64,000 nt of DNA from Vibrio chagasii. Lineage in GTDB: Bacteria > Pseudomonadota > Gammaproteobacteria > Enterobacterales > Vibrionaceae. The stretch covers positions 1,094,089 through 1,158,088 of the forward strand of contig NZ_MSCI01000002.1 in the NCBI RefSeq assembly GCF_002954585.1, read 5' to 3'. The translations under genes and the position numbers were made by a program. The notes below the pieces were generated by a model. The model had not been told where the DNA came from, ran no database searches, and was given only the letters and a program-made list of their open reading frames with translations. Positions 34,676 to 43,658 of the stretch are shown piece after piece (the stretch's first letter is position 1; every line of letters begins with the position of its first letter).

Positions 34676-35274
34676 AAACAATCCCCTCATTTTCATTTTC
34701 ATTTTTATATTGGTAACGCTGTTTATGTCTTGCTTATGCAGGACCATTTCACTTTTTCATACTGATAAAAGTAACGATACTGAAAATGATTGAATATTTT
34801 TTATCATTCTAATCAGCTGTTTATATTGATTTTTTTGTTTTTTGATGAAAACTTGATGCAACAAAGATAGATTTTCTCGGCGTGCTTCATAGTGAATTTA
34901 GAAAAATGAAACTTTTTTAGAGGGCGATGCTCGATAATATGGTTTTGACGTTGAAAATGCTTGTTTGGTTTTCCTTGGATTACCAAGTAATTACTGTTGT
35001 TGGCAATGTCAGGTTGGGATGTGAGATGAGAATTAACGATCAGCTCTATTCAATCAACTATTATTTTCTAAAATATTGCTTGTGAATAGTACTACATCGT
35101 ACCTATGAGGTTTATTTGGAACTAATAATGAGATCTTACTTCAATTGTTTTGTTAGTTCTAATTATGAAGTGACGATATATAGAATAGATAAGGCCAGAT
35201 AAGTTGTGTTTCAATGATGAGAATTATTAGTATGAAGAATGATAACTAAGGTAAATAATAGATAACAGGAAAGA
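34676..35274. promoter_or_regulatory. AT-rich upstream region of the aerolysin gene
   Basis: About 600 bases without a gene and very AT-rich. Near the toxin start it holds AATGAT and ATCATT arms (about 34784-34807) and TGATAAAA repeats in opposite orientations (about 34762 and 34798). These could be targets for a membrane regulator or Fur, but no consensus is convincing. Confidence 0.4.
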
Positions 35275-35304
35275 GATGGATTTCGAACTGAGTCGAAATC
35301 CATC
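35275..35304 (-). terminator. Terminator of the ToxR/ToxS-like operon
   Basis: A 12-bp perfect stem, GATGGATTTCGA (35275-35286) with TCGAAATCCATC (35293-35304), followed on the minus strand by TCTTTCCTGTT. It separates the regulator pair from the toxin gene. Confidence 0.75.
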
Positions 35305-35353
35305 TTAGAGAATATAACTTTGAAGAAAGCTTATTAATCGTAAAGGAAGGAAT

Positions 35354-35815
35354 TTAGCGTTTAGCTAGCAGCTGGGTACGACCTGTATTACAACTGCGAA
35401 TAATGGCAAATGCTTCATTAGCGCTCAAAATATCAATATTCAACGTTAGTGGATCATTGTTCAACAAAAGGTATGGCGATAACAAATTATCGTTCATGGC
35501 CTCGTTTATTTTCTGTACCGACAGTAGGTCTATAGTGCCAGCAATCGCAAAATTGAATGATGTAGAGTACCCCGCATTTCCTTGAAAGCGAAGAACGATA
35601 GGGTTTGGTATTTTATCGTCTTGAATGGATACGATATGGAGAACCTTGTTGTTCCTAATTTTTGTGAATCCATCGCTTCGCAATACGTTATCTTCAGCGA
35701 GTAAATCAATCATACTATGTTGGTAACTGTGATCTTCAAGTTTGTGAGAATCAGGAATGCTCCATACGCTGGCAAACAAGATTAGTGCGGAGAAGACGGC
35801 AATAAATGGCATCAT
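35354..35815 (-). CDS. Small membrane-anchored periplasmic partner (ToxS/TcpH-like position)
   Basis: A 153-residue protein with one N-terminal membrane segment (about 3-20) and a periplasmic domain of about 130 residues with a single Cys near residue 143. It overlaps the ToxR-like gene by four bases (ATGA). A small single-span protein translationally coupled to a ToxR-type regulator is the arrangement of toxRS, tcpPH and vtrAC, where the partner stabilises or senses with the regulator. I do not see direct sequence identity with ToxS, so the assignment rests on context and topology. Confidence 0.7.
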   Translation of the reverse strand: MMPFIAVFSALILFASVWSIPDSHKLEDHSYQHSMIDLLAEDNVLRSDGFTKIRNNKVLHIVSIQDDKIPNPIVLRFQGNAGYSTSFNFAIAGTIDLLSVQKINEAMNDNLLSPYLLLNNDPLTLNIDILSANEAFAIIRSCNTGRTQLLAKR

Positions 35816-36606
35816 AATGACCCCCTTTCTAGGAATAGCTCGATCTCTTTACTGGCTTTGTCCAGTTGTGATGGGTTGTAAAAAATATTCACTGATTTAC
35901 GAGTTACTTTATTGAGTATCGCAAGTTCAGAATAACCAGGTTCTTCGCTGATATAAGCAATACAGTCACATTGATACTTGTTAAGAATCCTTTTCAACTC
36001 TGGGGTTAGCGTCATTTGAGGGTCTTGAAATATCTGTAGTTGACCTATCCAATACTCAGTCAGACGATCAGATGGTTTGACTTCATGGAGACTCTTATCG
36101 TGAAATTTACTGAATGCAAGCACGATTGATGCTGCAACCAGGGCGGCAGCGATGGAATAGCATGCGAAGTTCTTATAACACGCAATTTTGCGATATATTG
36201 GAAGTATTTGTGTTTCACTTTGCTCTTCGCCTGAGGGCTTTTTCAACTCGTTGTCAGCTTGCGTTGCAGTGGTATCTTCAGGTTCAGTGATGCTAGTACC
36301 ATCCCCAGTCGATTCGATGCAAATGCAATGGTCGATGAGTCGGTAACCTACCTTTGGAACTGTCACTATTGGTGAGTCTTTAGTACCTAACTTGACGAAC
36401 TTTTGGCGCAGCAAACTGATACTTTTTGCAAGAGATGTATCTCCTATGAACTCGCTACCCCAAGCGTAGTTAATAATGTCCACCTTACTCACAATATCAG
36501 GTGCGTGTTTAAGTAGTAGTTCTAAAACACGGCTCTCTCTGTATCCAATCTTAATAGAACGATCGTCGTTATAAATACGGTTTGTTATAGGGTCAAATTT
36601 GATCAT
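35812..36606 (-). CDS. ToxR-like membrane-spanning transcriptional regulator
   Basis: A 264-residue one-component regulator. Residues 1-95 form an OmpR/ToxR-type winged helix (R-E-S-R-V-L-E-L-L-L, D-T-S-L-A-K-S-I-S-L-L-R-Q-K-F, V-P-K-V-G-Y-R-L). An acidic linker follows to about 135, then a single membrane helix at 148-166 and a ~98-residue periplasmic domain containing Cys213 and Cys215 (C-D-C). No phospho-receiver domain is present, so signals are probably sensed in the periplasm directly. It is co-translated with the small periplasmic protein and lies upstream of, and in the same direction as, the aerolysin gene, a plausible target. Confidence 0.85.
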   Translation of the reverse strand: MIKFDPITNRIYNDDRSIKIGYRESRVLELLLKHAPDIVSKVDIINYAWGSEFIGDTSLAKSISLLRQKFVKLGTKDSPIVTVPKVGYRLIDHCICIESTGDGTSITEPEDTTATQADNELKKPSGEEQSETQILPIYRKIACYKNFACYSIAAALVAASIVLAFSKFHDKSLHEVKPSDRLTEYWIGQLQIFQDPQMTLTPELKRILNKYQCDCIAYISEEPGYSELAILNKVTRKSVNIFYNPSQLDKASKEIELFLERGSL

Positions 36607-36878
36607 ATAGCCAACGTTTTATTTTTATTATAATTATCTCAACAATGTAAGCGACTATAAACTGACTTATATATGAATAAAAGCCACATGTTGCTTTTTC
36701 TTGAATTTTTTTGGTTTCTTGAAAATACATAATATTTAATAATTATTAAATATAAGTAATAGCTAATTAAGCTTTCGTTTTATTAGTGCAAATCACTATT
36801 TAAAGGTCTTATAATATTCGGGAGTAATTGTTTTAAGTAATCTTTTAGTTAATTAATTTTTTTTTTACTTAGGTAATA
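36607..36878. other. AT-rich intergenic region
   Basis: About 270 bases upstream of the ToxR-like gene, very AT-rich with a T9-T10 run near 36859. No gene or named site was seen. Confidence 0.4.
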
Positions 36879-36905
36879 AAAAGCCCACATTTGATTGTGG
36901 GCTTT
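36879..36905. terminator. Terminator of the first AGCS symporter gene
   Basis: AAAGCCCACA (36880-36889) pairs with TGTGGGCTTT (36896-36905) around a 6-base loop, with A and T flanks on both sides. Confidence 0.85.
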
Positions 36906-36931
36906 GGCTTTTATTTTGCAATTTATCTCGA

Positions 36932-38302
36932 CTAGGCTTTTACAGTTTTATAATCACTAGAAGAAGATAATGGTTTGAAAAACAGCTTAGTTTCCTCGAT
37001 AACGACGTGACGTAGTAAGATAAGACCGATTAGATTTGGAATCGCCATCAATCCGTTAACGATATCTGCCATTATCCAGATCATGTCGAGCTTCAAGAAT
37101 GCACCAGAAGCCACCAACGCAATGAAGATAATCTTGTAAGGTAGGACTGCTTTAGTACCTAGCAAGAAAACAACACAGCGCTCGCCGTAGTAGTTCCAAC
37201 CTAAAATCGTAGTAAACGCAAAGAAGATTAGACCAACAGAAACCAGCATAGGGCCGAGCTTGTCTGCATTCAGACCAATAGCAAATGCATGAGTGGTCAT
37301 TGCAGCACCAGACAAGTCAGTCTGCCAAGCACCGGTTAAGATAAGCGCCAAACCTGTCATCGTACAAATAATGATGGTGTCGAAGAAGGTACCTGTCATA
37401 GAGACCAGACCTTGCTTCACACATGAATCTGTTTTTGCAGCCGCCGCAGCCATGGGTGCGCTACCTAGACCAGATTCATTAGAGAATACACCACGAGCAA
37501 TACCAGATTGGATTGCCAGCATGATACTCGCACCAAAGAAGCCACCGGTTGCCGCTGTATTAGTGAACGCAGAGGTAATCACAAGAGTAACGGCATTCAG
37601 CAGTTGATCTGCATTTGAAACTAGAACGCTTAAACATGCGACGATGTACATAACCGCCATAGTTGGAACCACTTTTCCAGCCACTTTAGCGATAGATTGA
37701 ATACCACCAAGGGTTACCACTGCCACCAATATCGTTAGAATAACAGCAGACATCTCACGTGAAGCGCCAAATGAGATTTCAGTTGCGTCTAAGATCGCGT
37801 TTACTTGTGGAAAGGTACCGATACCAAAGCAAGCAACGCCTAAAGCGAATACAGCGAACATTACCGCCAAGATTTTTGAGCCTACTCCGTATTGCAGGTA
37901 GTACATGGGGCCGCCAACCATTTCACCATTGCTATCAGTTCTACGGTATTTTACGGCTAGTAGACATTCAGCGTATTTAGTCGCCATGCCAAATAACGCG
38001 GCTAGCCACATCCAAAATAGGGCACCAGGGCCGCCAATCTTGATCGCGGTCGCTACACCAACAATGTTACCTGTACCAATAGTTGCTGAAAGCGCGGTAC
38101 ACAAAGCTGCAAAACTTGATACGTCACCCGTACCGGATTTGTCTTTGCTGAACACCATTTTTAGCGCGGTTGGGAGGTGTCTAAACTGGAGTAAGCCTAA
38201 GCGAAAAGTAAAGTAGATACCTGTACCCACTAGCAGAATAAGCAGTGGTGGTCCCCAAACGAATTGGTTGATGGTTTGTAGTGTAGCTTGTAGGTGGTTC
38301 AT
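36932..38302 (-). CDS. Sodium:alanine/glycine symporter (AGCS family), riboswitch-controlled
   Basis: A 456-residue inner-membrane symporter with about ten to eleven helices. The AGCS hallmarks are present: T-A-L-S-A-T-I-G-T-G-N-I-V-G near 68-81, G-G-P-G-A-L-F-W-M-W near 90-99, G-G-P-M-Y-Y-L near 130-136 and S-N-E-S-G-L-G-S-A near 274-282. These proteins import alanine or glycine with sodium. A tandem glycine riboswitch occupies the leader, so glycine is a physiologically relevant ligand and probably a substrate. AAGGGGAATCT provides the ribosome binding site. Confidence 0.95.
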   Translation of the reverse strand: MNHLQATLQTINQFVWGPPLLILLVGTGIYFTFRLGLLQFRHLPTALKMVFSKDKSGTGDVSSFAALCTALSATIGTGNIVGVATAIKIGGPGALFWMWLAALFGMATKYAECLLAVKYRRTDSNGEMVGGPMYYLQYGVGSKILAVMFAVFALGVACFGIGTFPQVNAILDATEISFGASREMSAVILTILVAVVTLGGIQSIAKVAGKVVPTMAVMYIVACLSVLVSNADQLLNAVTLVITSAFTNTAATGGFFGASIMLAIQSGIARGVFSNESGLGSAPMAAAAAKTDSCVKQGLVSMTGTFFDTIIICTMTGLALILTGAWQTDLSGAAMTTHAFAIGLNADKLGPMLVSVGLIFFAFTTILGWNYYGERCVVFLLGTKAVLPYKIIFIALVASGAFLKLDMIWIMADIVNGLMAIPNLIGLILLRHVVIEETKLFFKPLSSSSDYKTVKA

Positions 38303-38306
38303 AGAT

Positions 38307-38336
38307 TCCCCTTAATAAATTAAAAATTTAAGGAGA
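38307..38336 (-). promoter_or_regulatory. Hairpin sequestering the symporter ribosome binding site
   Basis: On the minus strand TCTCCTTAA (38336-38328) can pair with TTAAGGGGA (38315-38307), hiding the AAGGGG Shine-Dalgarno five bases before the ATG. One G-U pair lies in the 9-bp stem. It is a natural expression platform for the riboswitch just upstream. Confidence 0.6.
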
Positions 38337-38429
38337 AGAGGGAAGGCAGTGCAGATCGCAGGGATCGGTAGCACCACTTAATACATACGGATTTCTAGAT
38401 AGAATTCTTTTGTTAATTAAGGCTTGTTG

Positions 38430-38682
38430 CTTTCCACTCCTCTGTCCTTTTGCCTGAGAGTTTCACTTAGCGAATCACTGTTAGATAAGTGATGGGCACT
38501 AAGCTTGCTCCTTCGGCGACCGATTGAACGGTTCTCTCCAGAGGTTCCTCCAACGACAGTCCTCACTTTTCTGGATTTCTCCAGCATAAAGCACCTGAAA
38601 GATTTACTTCTTCGGCGGGTCAATCTAACCAAATGTTAATATTTAGTTAAAAACCACTCTCCTGCAGTCTTCATTGGAACAA
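38430..38682 (-). promoter_or_regulatory. Tandem glycine riboswitch
   Basis: Two glycine aptamers in series on the minus strand. Aptamer 1 (about 38682-38550) has G-C-A-G-G-A-G-A-G, C-C-G-C-C-G-A-A-G-A-A-G-T-A-A-A-T-C and C-T-T-T-C-A-G-G-T, ending at G-G-A-C-T-G. Aptamer 2 (about 38545-38434) has CTCTGGAGAGA, CGCCGAAGGAGCAAGC, CTCTCAGGCAAAAGGACAGAG. These match the V. cholerae tandem glycine riboswitch that controls a symporter gene (established). It lies about 130 bases before the AGCS gene start. Confidence 0.95.
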
Positions 38683-38852
38683 TTACCTTACTTATCAGGT
38701 AATCTGTAGGCGTATCCTAGATCATATAAATTGTGATGTCAGCTACAAAATATCTGTTTGAGCAAATGTTGTTCAACTAAATGATCAAACAACGCGACTC
38801 TGACGTAACTTGCTTATTTAAATGGTATAAAATAGAGAAACAAGGAGGAGTT

Positions 38853-39011
38853 ATGACTCGACTAATAGCGATTGTTTTTTTATTGGCGTTGGCATTTGTA
38901 CTGTTTCGTTATAGGACAAACGAAAAAGTACAAAAATGGGTGGTGATAGTTATCGTTAGTAGCTTCCTTTTGTATACTGCTAACCTAATGATTTCGGAAT
39001 TAACTCGTTAG
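38853..39011 (+). CDS. Small two-helix membrane protein
   Basis: A 52-residue protein with two hydrophobic helices (about 3-20 and 29-46) joined by a short basic loop (R-Y-R-T-N-E-K). The ATG at 38853 follows AAGGAGGAGTT, one of the strongest ribosome binding sites in the window, and is chosen over the upstream in-frame ATG. It is transcribed divergently from the riboswitch-controlled symporter. The function is unknown. Confidence 0.65.
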   Translation: MTRLIAIVFLLALAFVLFRYRTNEKVQKWVVIVIVSSFLLYTANLMISELTR

Positions 39012-39080
39012 CACTGTTTGATATAACTTAATTATTCAGTGACCGCGTAACGTTTAACATATTTTTGGGAGTACCCGCTA

Positions 39081-39815
39081 GTGAACCAGCAACCTGGACA
39101 AAGCGAACAAGATGAAGTGGTTGTTATTGAAGAACGCGATAAGCGCAGTCAGCTCTATATCGGTATCGCTGCCGTTATTGGTTTGGCTCTTGGTGGCTTG
39201 ATTGGTTCTACAGTGACAGCTTCCAAGTGGGAATCCACTTATCAGGTACTCGAAGCTCGTTATCAAGAATTGAGTGAAAGCAAAACACAGTTGATGTCTT
39301 CTGTTGAAGCGAAAGTGGCGGAAGTTGATACTGAAATTGATGCTAAGGTTGAAGCGGCTTTGGCCGAGCAAGCAGAAGCGCATCAAAAAGAACTTCAAGA
39401 TCTTGCCAAACAATCTGCCGTGTTAGAGAAAGCAAATTACTCACTAGAGCAGCAGTTAAACGAGCAGAAACAGACATTAGATAAAACAGAGCAAGATAAC
39501 CAGAAGCTAAACCGTCAGGCAGATATGCAGTCGACTTTGTTTGAGCGTTCTCGCGAGCTTTTCCGCAAAGAATTACAGATTTCTCAAGAACTAGAAAAGC
39601 TTGAGAAAGAAAGAGATACCATTGAGCAGAACCTAGGATCATTGAAGAAAGCGTGTGATGTTTTCTTAGATGGTACGTCTTGGGACGCGAAGTCTGACGC
39701 TTGTGAAAAGCAAGATAACGCGAATTCTCGTCTTAGCGACATCAGACAAATGATTGAGGTTCACACCATGGATCTTGAGCAAATCAAAGCCCTAACTGAA
39801 GAGATGGGTTTGTAG
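39081..39815 (+). CDS. Membrane-anchored coiled-coil protein
   Basis: A 244-residue protein starting at GTG 39081 after TGGGAG. A short polar N-terminus precedes one membrane helix (about 24-47, I-G-I-A-A-V-I-G-L-A-L-G-G-L), then about 190 residues of charged heptad-rich coiled coil (Glu, Lys, Gln rich; residues 60-215), with two Cys near 192 and 207. Similar Vibrio proteins are sometimes labelled chromosome-partitioning proteins, but no ParA ATPase motif is present. It likely projects a coiled coil from the inner membrane. Confidence 0.75.
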   Translation: MNQQPGQSEQDEVVVIEERDKRSQLYIGIAAVIGLALGGLIGSTVTASKWESTYQVLEARYQELSESKTQLMSSVEAKVAEVDTEIDAKVEAALAEQAEAHQKELQDLAKQSAVLEKANYSLEQQLNEQKQTLDKTEQDNQKLNRQADMQSTLFERSRELFRKELQISQELEKLEKERDTIEQNLGSLKKACDVFLDGTSWDAKSDACEKQDNANSRLSDIRQMIEVHTMDLEQIKALTEEMGL

Positions 39816-39853
39816 GTTAAACGCTAAGTCATCACTCTTTAATCTTTAGTTTT

Positions 39854-39889
39854 AAACACCCACATCATGCAAATGGTGTGGGTGTTTTT
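39854..39889 (+). terminator. Terminator of the coiled-coil protein gene
   Basis: AAACACCCACA (39854-39864) pairs with TGTGGGTGTTT (39877-39887), followed by TT. Confidence 0.85.
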
Positions 39890-40122
39890 GGTTTGTGCTA
39901 AGTGGTGAGAAGAATGTGTCTCTTTACTAAGAATGCTTGCATCGATTGCTCCGCCATTTGTGATTGGTGCTTGTAGTTAACAGGTTTATGCAAGTAGTTT
40001 GGAATTTGGCGACTTTGCGCGCATATTTATAGACGTTGTAAGCCTCATAGTGGTTCAATTCTAGGATGAACACGCGGCCTGTTGTTCTTTGGTCAGGTCA
40101 TTACGATGGGGAGGGATAGACC

Positions 40123-40308
40123 ATGAAAGAATATCAGTGTGAGAATTGCACCGTAGCTTATTGCTTTGATGACTGTAACTCGTCATTAGCGCAACGAGAT
40201 ATGGTTGGTGTGGAAGAGGCGGTTGAACGTATACAAGTATGCCAAGATCCTGAGCAGCGTGAACAGGAAAATTTAGGGACAAAAAATCCCTACAAGCGAA
40301 GCTGGTAG
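40123..40308 (+). CDS. Small cysteine-containing hypothetical protein
   Basis: A 61-residue frame with GGGAGGGATAGACC before the ATG. It has four Cys near the N-terminus in C-E-N-C (6-9), C14 and C18, and another at residue 40. The pattern could bind zinc or iron. The last ~9 codons lie inside the stem of the terminator at 40283-40315, which is unusual. No family is recognised; it may be real or a chance frame. Confidence 0.45.
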   Translation: MKEYQCENCTVAYCFDDCNSSLAQRDMVGVEEAVERIQVCQDPEQREQENLGTKNPYKRSW

Positions 40309-40315
40309 GGATTTT
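40283..40315. terminator. Terminator between the small gene and the second AGCS gene
   Basis: An 11-bp stem, AAAATCCCTAC (40283-40293) with GTAGGGATTTT (40305-40315), usable in both directions. Confidence 0.8.
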
Positions 40316-40396
40316 CATTAAGCTATTGTCCTGTTCTCGCTTTCTCAAGCAAAGGGTATTACCAAAGTTTTTAGAACAGTGTTAATTAGCGAGTGA

Positions 40397-41938
40397 TTAC
40401 TTTTCATAGGTTTTGATTTCACCTGATTTCACACGAGCAACGAACGATTGAAGTTCTTTCTTAACTACAGGCATCAAGAAGTAAAGACCTAGGATGTTAA
40501 AGATAGACATTGCAAAGATAGCTGCATCAGAGAAGTCGATTACCGCACCAAATTGGATTGTTGCGCCAATTACAACGAACACACAGAACATCACTTTGAA
40601 AACCAGTTCCGTAGCCTTTCCTTCACCGAATAGGTAAGTCCATGCTTTAAGACCGTAGTACGACCAAGAAATCATAGTAGAAAATGCAAACATGATAACG
40701 GCTAGTGCTAATGTGTATTTGAAGAAACCTGCAGTTTCAGTGAACGATGCCGCAGTTAGAGTTACACCTGTTAGACCTGAACCATCAAATGGACCTGTGT
40801 TCAAGCCAGCGATAGTGATAACCAATGCAGTCATAGTACAAATGATTACTGTATCAACGAACGGTTCTAGCAGTGACACTAGGCCTTCAGTGATTGGCTC
40901 TTTTGTTTTTACTGCTGAGTGAGCAATAGCCGCAGAACCGACACCCGCTTCGTTCGAGAAGGTAGCACGTTTCAAACCTTGAATTAATGCACCAATGAAA
41001 CCACCAACGACGCCTTCACCAGTAAATGCACCTGTAAAGATTGCGCTGAACGCAGGGCCAACTTGATCTAGGTTAGAACCGATCACAACCACAGCCATAC
41101 CGATATATAGTGCAGCCATCCAAGGAACTACTTTTTCCGTTACTGATGCGATAGAAGGCATACCACCAACAATCACAGAGAAAACAAGAGCCGCTAGTAC
41201 AAGACCAGTGATAACACCGTACTCACTTGGGATATCAAACGCATACGTTAGCATTGCGTGAGCTTGGTTAGCTTGGAACATGTTACCGCCACCCAGTGAA
41301 CCTAAGATACACATGAGTGCGAAACCGATAGCCAGTACTTTACCCAGTCCGCCTAAACCTCTTTCACTAAGGCCTTGGCTGAGGTAGTACATAGGACCAC
41401 CCGAAACAACGCCTGAAGGCAAGATAGTTCGGTATTTAACACCTAAAGTACACTCACAGAACTTAGAAGCCATCCCTAGAAGGCCACACAAAATCATCCA
41501 GAATGTTGCACCAGGACCACCGATCGCAAGGGCTGCACCAACTCCGGCAATATTACCTAGGCCCACGGTTCCTGATAGAGCAGTGGTGAGTGCTTGAAAG
41601 TGAGAAACCTCACCATCTTCTTTCGATTTAGGGTCGGTGTACTTACCTTTAATGATATCGATAGCCATACCGACACGTTTAAATTGAACGAAACCAAAAT
41701 AAACCGTGAAGACCATAGCTGCGAGTAATAGCCAGCCTACAATGATAGGGAAATTAGCTTCACCCACCGGTACACTTTTAAATATTAATCCAACGAACCA
41801 TCCTGTGTATTCGTTGAAAAATCCATCAACACTTTGACTCAAATTGCTAATAGCTTGATTAAATGATCCTTCTTCTGCAAATGCACTGGAACTAAACAAT
41901 AATATAAACCCAAAAAATAATTCTCTTATGTTTTTCAT
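40397..41938 (-). CDS. Sodium:alanine symporter (AGCS family), long N-terminus
   Basis: A 513-residue symporter of the same family as that at 36932, about 57 residues longer because of an N-terminal segment that looks like a signal peptide (1-21, ending A-F-A-E) before the first core helix. Signatures: T-A-L-S-G-T-V-G-L-G-N-I-A-G near 118-131, G-G-P-G-A-T-F-W-M near 140-148, G-G-P-M-Y-Y-L and S-N-E-A-G-V-G-S-A. No glycine riboswitch was seen in its leader, so the two symporters are probably regulated differently. Confidence 0.93.
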   Translation of the reverse strand: MKNIRELFFGFILLFSSSAFAEEGSFNQAISNLSQSVDGFFNEYTGWFVGLIFKSVPVGEANFPIIVGWLLLAAMVFTVYFGFVQFKRVGMAIDIIKGKYTDPKSKEDGEVSHFQALTTALSGTVGLGNIAGVGAALAIGGPGATFWMILCGLLGMASKFCECTLGVKYRTILPSGVVSGGPMYYLSQGLSERGLGGLGKVLAIGFALMCILGSLGGGNMFQANQAHAMLTYAFDIPSEYGVITGLVLAALVFSVIVGGMPSIASVTEKVVPWMAALYIGMAVVVIGSNLDQVGPAFSAIFTGAFTGEGVVGGFIGALIQGLKRATFSNEAGVGSAAIAHSAVKTKEPITEGLVSLLEPFVDTVIICTMTALVITIAGLNTGPFDGSGLTGVTLTAASFTETAGFFKYTLALAVIMFAFSTMISWSYYGLKAWTYLFGEGKATELVFKVMFCVFVVIGATIQFGAVIDFSDAAIFAMSIFNILGLYFLMPVVKKELQSFVARVKSGEIKTYEK

Positions 41939-42442
41939 GGTTTTCCCTGTCTTTTTATTAAATTATGTTTGTTTCTGTTGTGTTTGTTTTATATTTCAAT
42001 AGCTTAGTTATCTCTTCGGTAGCGACAAAATGCTCTGTAGCCAAGTCGAAATGCGAAATAAATATAACTATTAATCACGTTTTATATGGATATCCTTTCG
42101 GCACGTGCACCATTAAGACTATGATATTCGGCTTACCACGTCTTATTGATAACCCTATACATAAAACGAATGGCGTCAAAGAAATTTTTACAATAAATTT
42201 ACAATTATTCGTGTTTTGTCGTCTTTTGGGAATAAGTCGATGATTTTTGAGTTGGAAAAAGCATATAAAAGAGCAAGGCTCACAGCATGAATGGTCTCAT
42301 GTAGGCTCTGTAACTATGTTTGAAATGGCTTTTGATAAACCTGAGCTGTGATGTTGTTGTCTAAGTAGACTAAATCAGGAAACGTGGGTTGGCGGTTACT
42401 GGTCGTAAGAACTTAGGGCAGTTTTAAGTCTGAGGGTAATAA
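41939..42442. other. Intergenic region upstream of the second AGCS gene
   Basis: About 500 bases with no supported gene. It should contain the symporter promoter. A TCACAGCATGA stretch near 42279 gives no convincing operator. Confidence 0.4.
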
Positions 42443-42465
42443 AAAAGCCCTATATTAGGGCTTTT
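42443..42465. terminator. Terminator of the export operon
   Basis: AAAAGCCCTA (42443-42452) pairs with TAGGGCTTTT (42456-42465) around a 3-base loop, with A6 upstream and a T-rich tail on the other side. Confidence 0.88.
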
Positions 42466-42488
42466 GAGTTTTTGATGAGTTAATCGGT

Positions 42489-43658
42489 TCAACAGCTATG
42501 GTCGGTAGCATGATTAACGACGCTTTTGCTCGACTTGTGGTAGAGCTTGAGTGCCAATAACGATCCCCATAGAGCGACTTGCCCCCATAACAGCGTCCAT
42601 TGAGGTGCCACCTCTTGCCACGAAGCGCCCATTTGGTTTAAAGCTAAGAACCCTTGAATCGCTGGTGTACTTGGGAACAGTTGTGATAACAGTACCAGCC
42701 ATTCTGGCATCATCTCAATAGGCCAAATAAAGCCAGAGGAGAAAATGAGTGGCATTGAACTGATCAGTACAACTACGGTCACGAGTTCTCTTCTTGGTAC
42801 TAACTCTCCGATAAAAATCCCGATTAAACAGCTAGCCAATAAGAAGGGCAGTAACAAGGTTAAAATCTGTGAGATAGCGGCGAGCAAGTTTATGCCGTAC
42901 ATCGAAAAGCTGGCGCCGAAGTAGTACATCGATAACAAATAGTAGATGCCCACTAAGGTGCAACATCGAGCAAGGATAAGTTTTGCTGGAGAGGTTTTAC
43001 TCCAGTAACCGAACGTAGACTGGGCGTTTTGTGTCGCACCAACCAACCCGGATGCCATGGCTAGAGTTTGCTGAAGGATCAACACAAAAACAGCCGGAAC
43101 AACGTAATCGATATATCCCATACGACTATTGAAAGTAGGTTTTAGATTCAAGCTAAATGCACTATAACCCTTGGCTGCGGATTCTAAAGGCACGCCTTCA
43201 ATTAAGAGGTGGCTGACCTTTACTTGTGCCGCTAGCGTGCCGCCAGCCTTCGCAAGCCCTTCAACTATAGTGCCGTAAACCAAGAAGTAAGACGCATCAC
43301 CTGCATAAGAGAGCGTTGGACTTTTTCCTAAAAGTAGGTCTTTGTAGAAGTCTTCAGGAATGACGATGAACCCACCTATTTCTTGGTTAAGCACAGCCTG
43401 TTTCGCGTCAGCGATAGTGGAATCACGGCGAACCAAATCAATTTGAGAGGTCGCGTCAACCATTCGCTCCAAGTGGTAGCTACTTTGGCTCTTGTCTAGG
43501 TTCACGACTGATGCCTTCAATTGTTGAGGTACTTGATTGGCGTAGGGGAGCGGGTACAAAAATGAGTAAAAGACCACGCCACCAAATACCGTCAGTAATA
43601 CAACAGGGTTGCAAAGAACCGCCAGTAATTCTTGTTTCAGCAATTGAGTAAAGCTCAT
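42489..43658 (-). CDS. ABC-2 type export permease (second of pair)
   Basis: A 389-residue membrane protein with one N-terminal helix (about 15-37), a large periplasmic domain (38-180) and five or more C-terminal helices (185-375), the layout of ABC2_membrane_3 (YhhJ/YbhS/YbhR type) exporters. It overlaps the upstream permease gene by four bases. The C-terminus contains H-A-T-D-H-S-C. It is the last gene of a TolC-HlyD-permease-permease operon and probably forms a heterodimer with the preceding permease. No nucleotide-binding domain is fused. Confidence 0.88.
   Translation of the reverse strand: MSFTQLLKQELLAVLCNPVVLLTVFGGVVFYSFLYPLPYANQVPQQLKASVVNLDKSQSSYHLERMVDATSQIDLVRRDSTIADAKQAVLNQEIGGFIVIPEDFYKDLLLGKSPTLSYAGDASYFLVYGTIVEGLAKAGGTLAAQVKVSHLLIEGVPLESAAKGYSAFSLNLKPTFNSRMGYIDYVVPAVFVLILQQTLAMASGLVGATQNAQSTFGYWSKTSPAKLILARCCTLVGIYYLLSMYYFGASFSMYGINLLAAISQILTLLLPFLLASCLIGIFIGELVPRRELVTVVVLISSMPLIFSSGFIWPIEMMPEWLVLLSQLFPSTPAIQGFLALNQMGASWQEVAPQWTLLWGQVALWGSLLALKLYHKSSKSVVNHATDHSC

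Noticed and set aside
34784..34807. Fur box upstream of the aerolysin gene
   Set aside because: AATGAT and ATCATT arms exist but the 12-base AT-rich centre does not match the Fur 19-mer.
38417..38632. 71-codon minus-strand frame
   Set aside because: It is fully explained by the tandem glycine riboswitch; the conserved bases are RNA motifs, not codons.
39081..39815. ParA-type chromosome partitioning protein
   Set aside because: There is no deviant Walker A or any ATPase motif; it is a membrane-anchored coiled coil.
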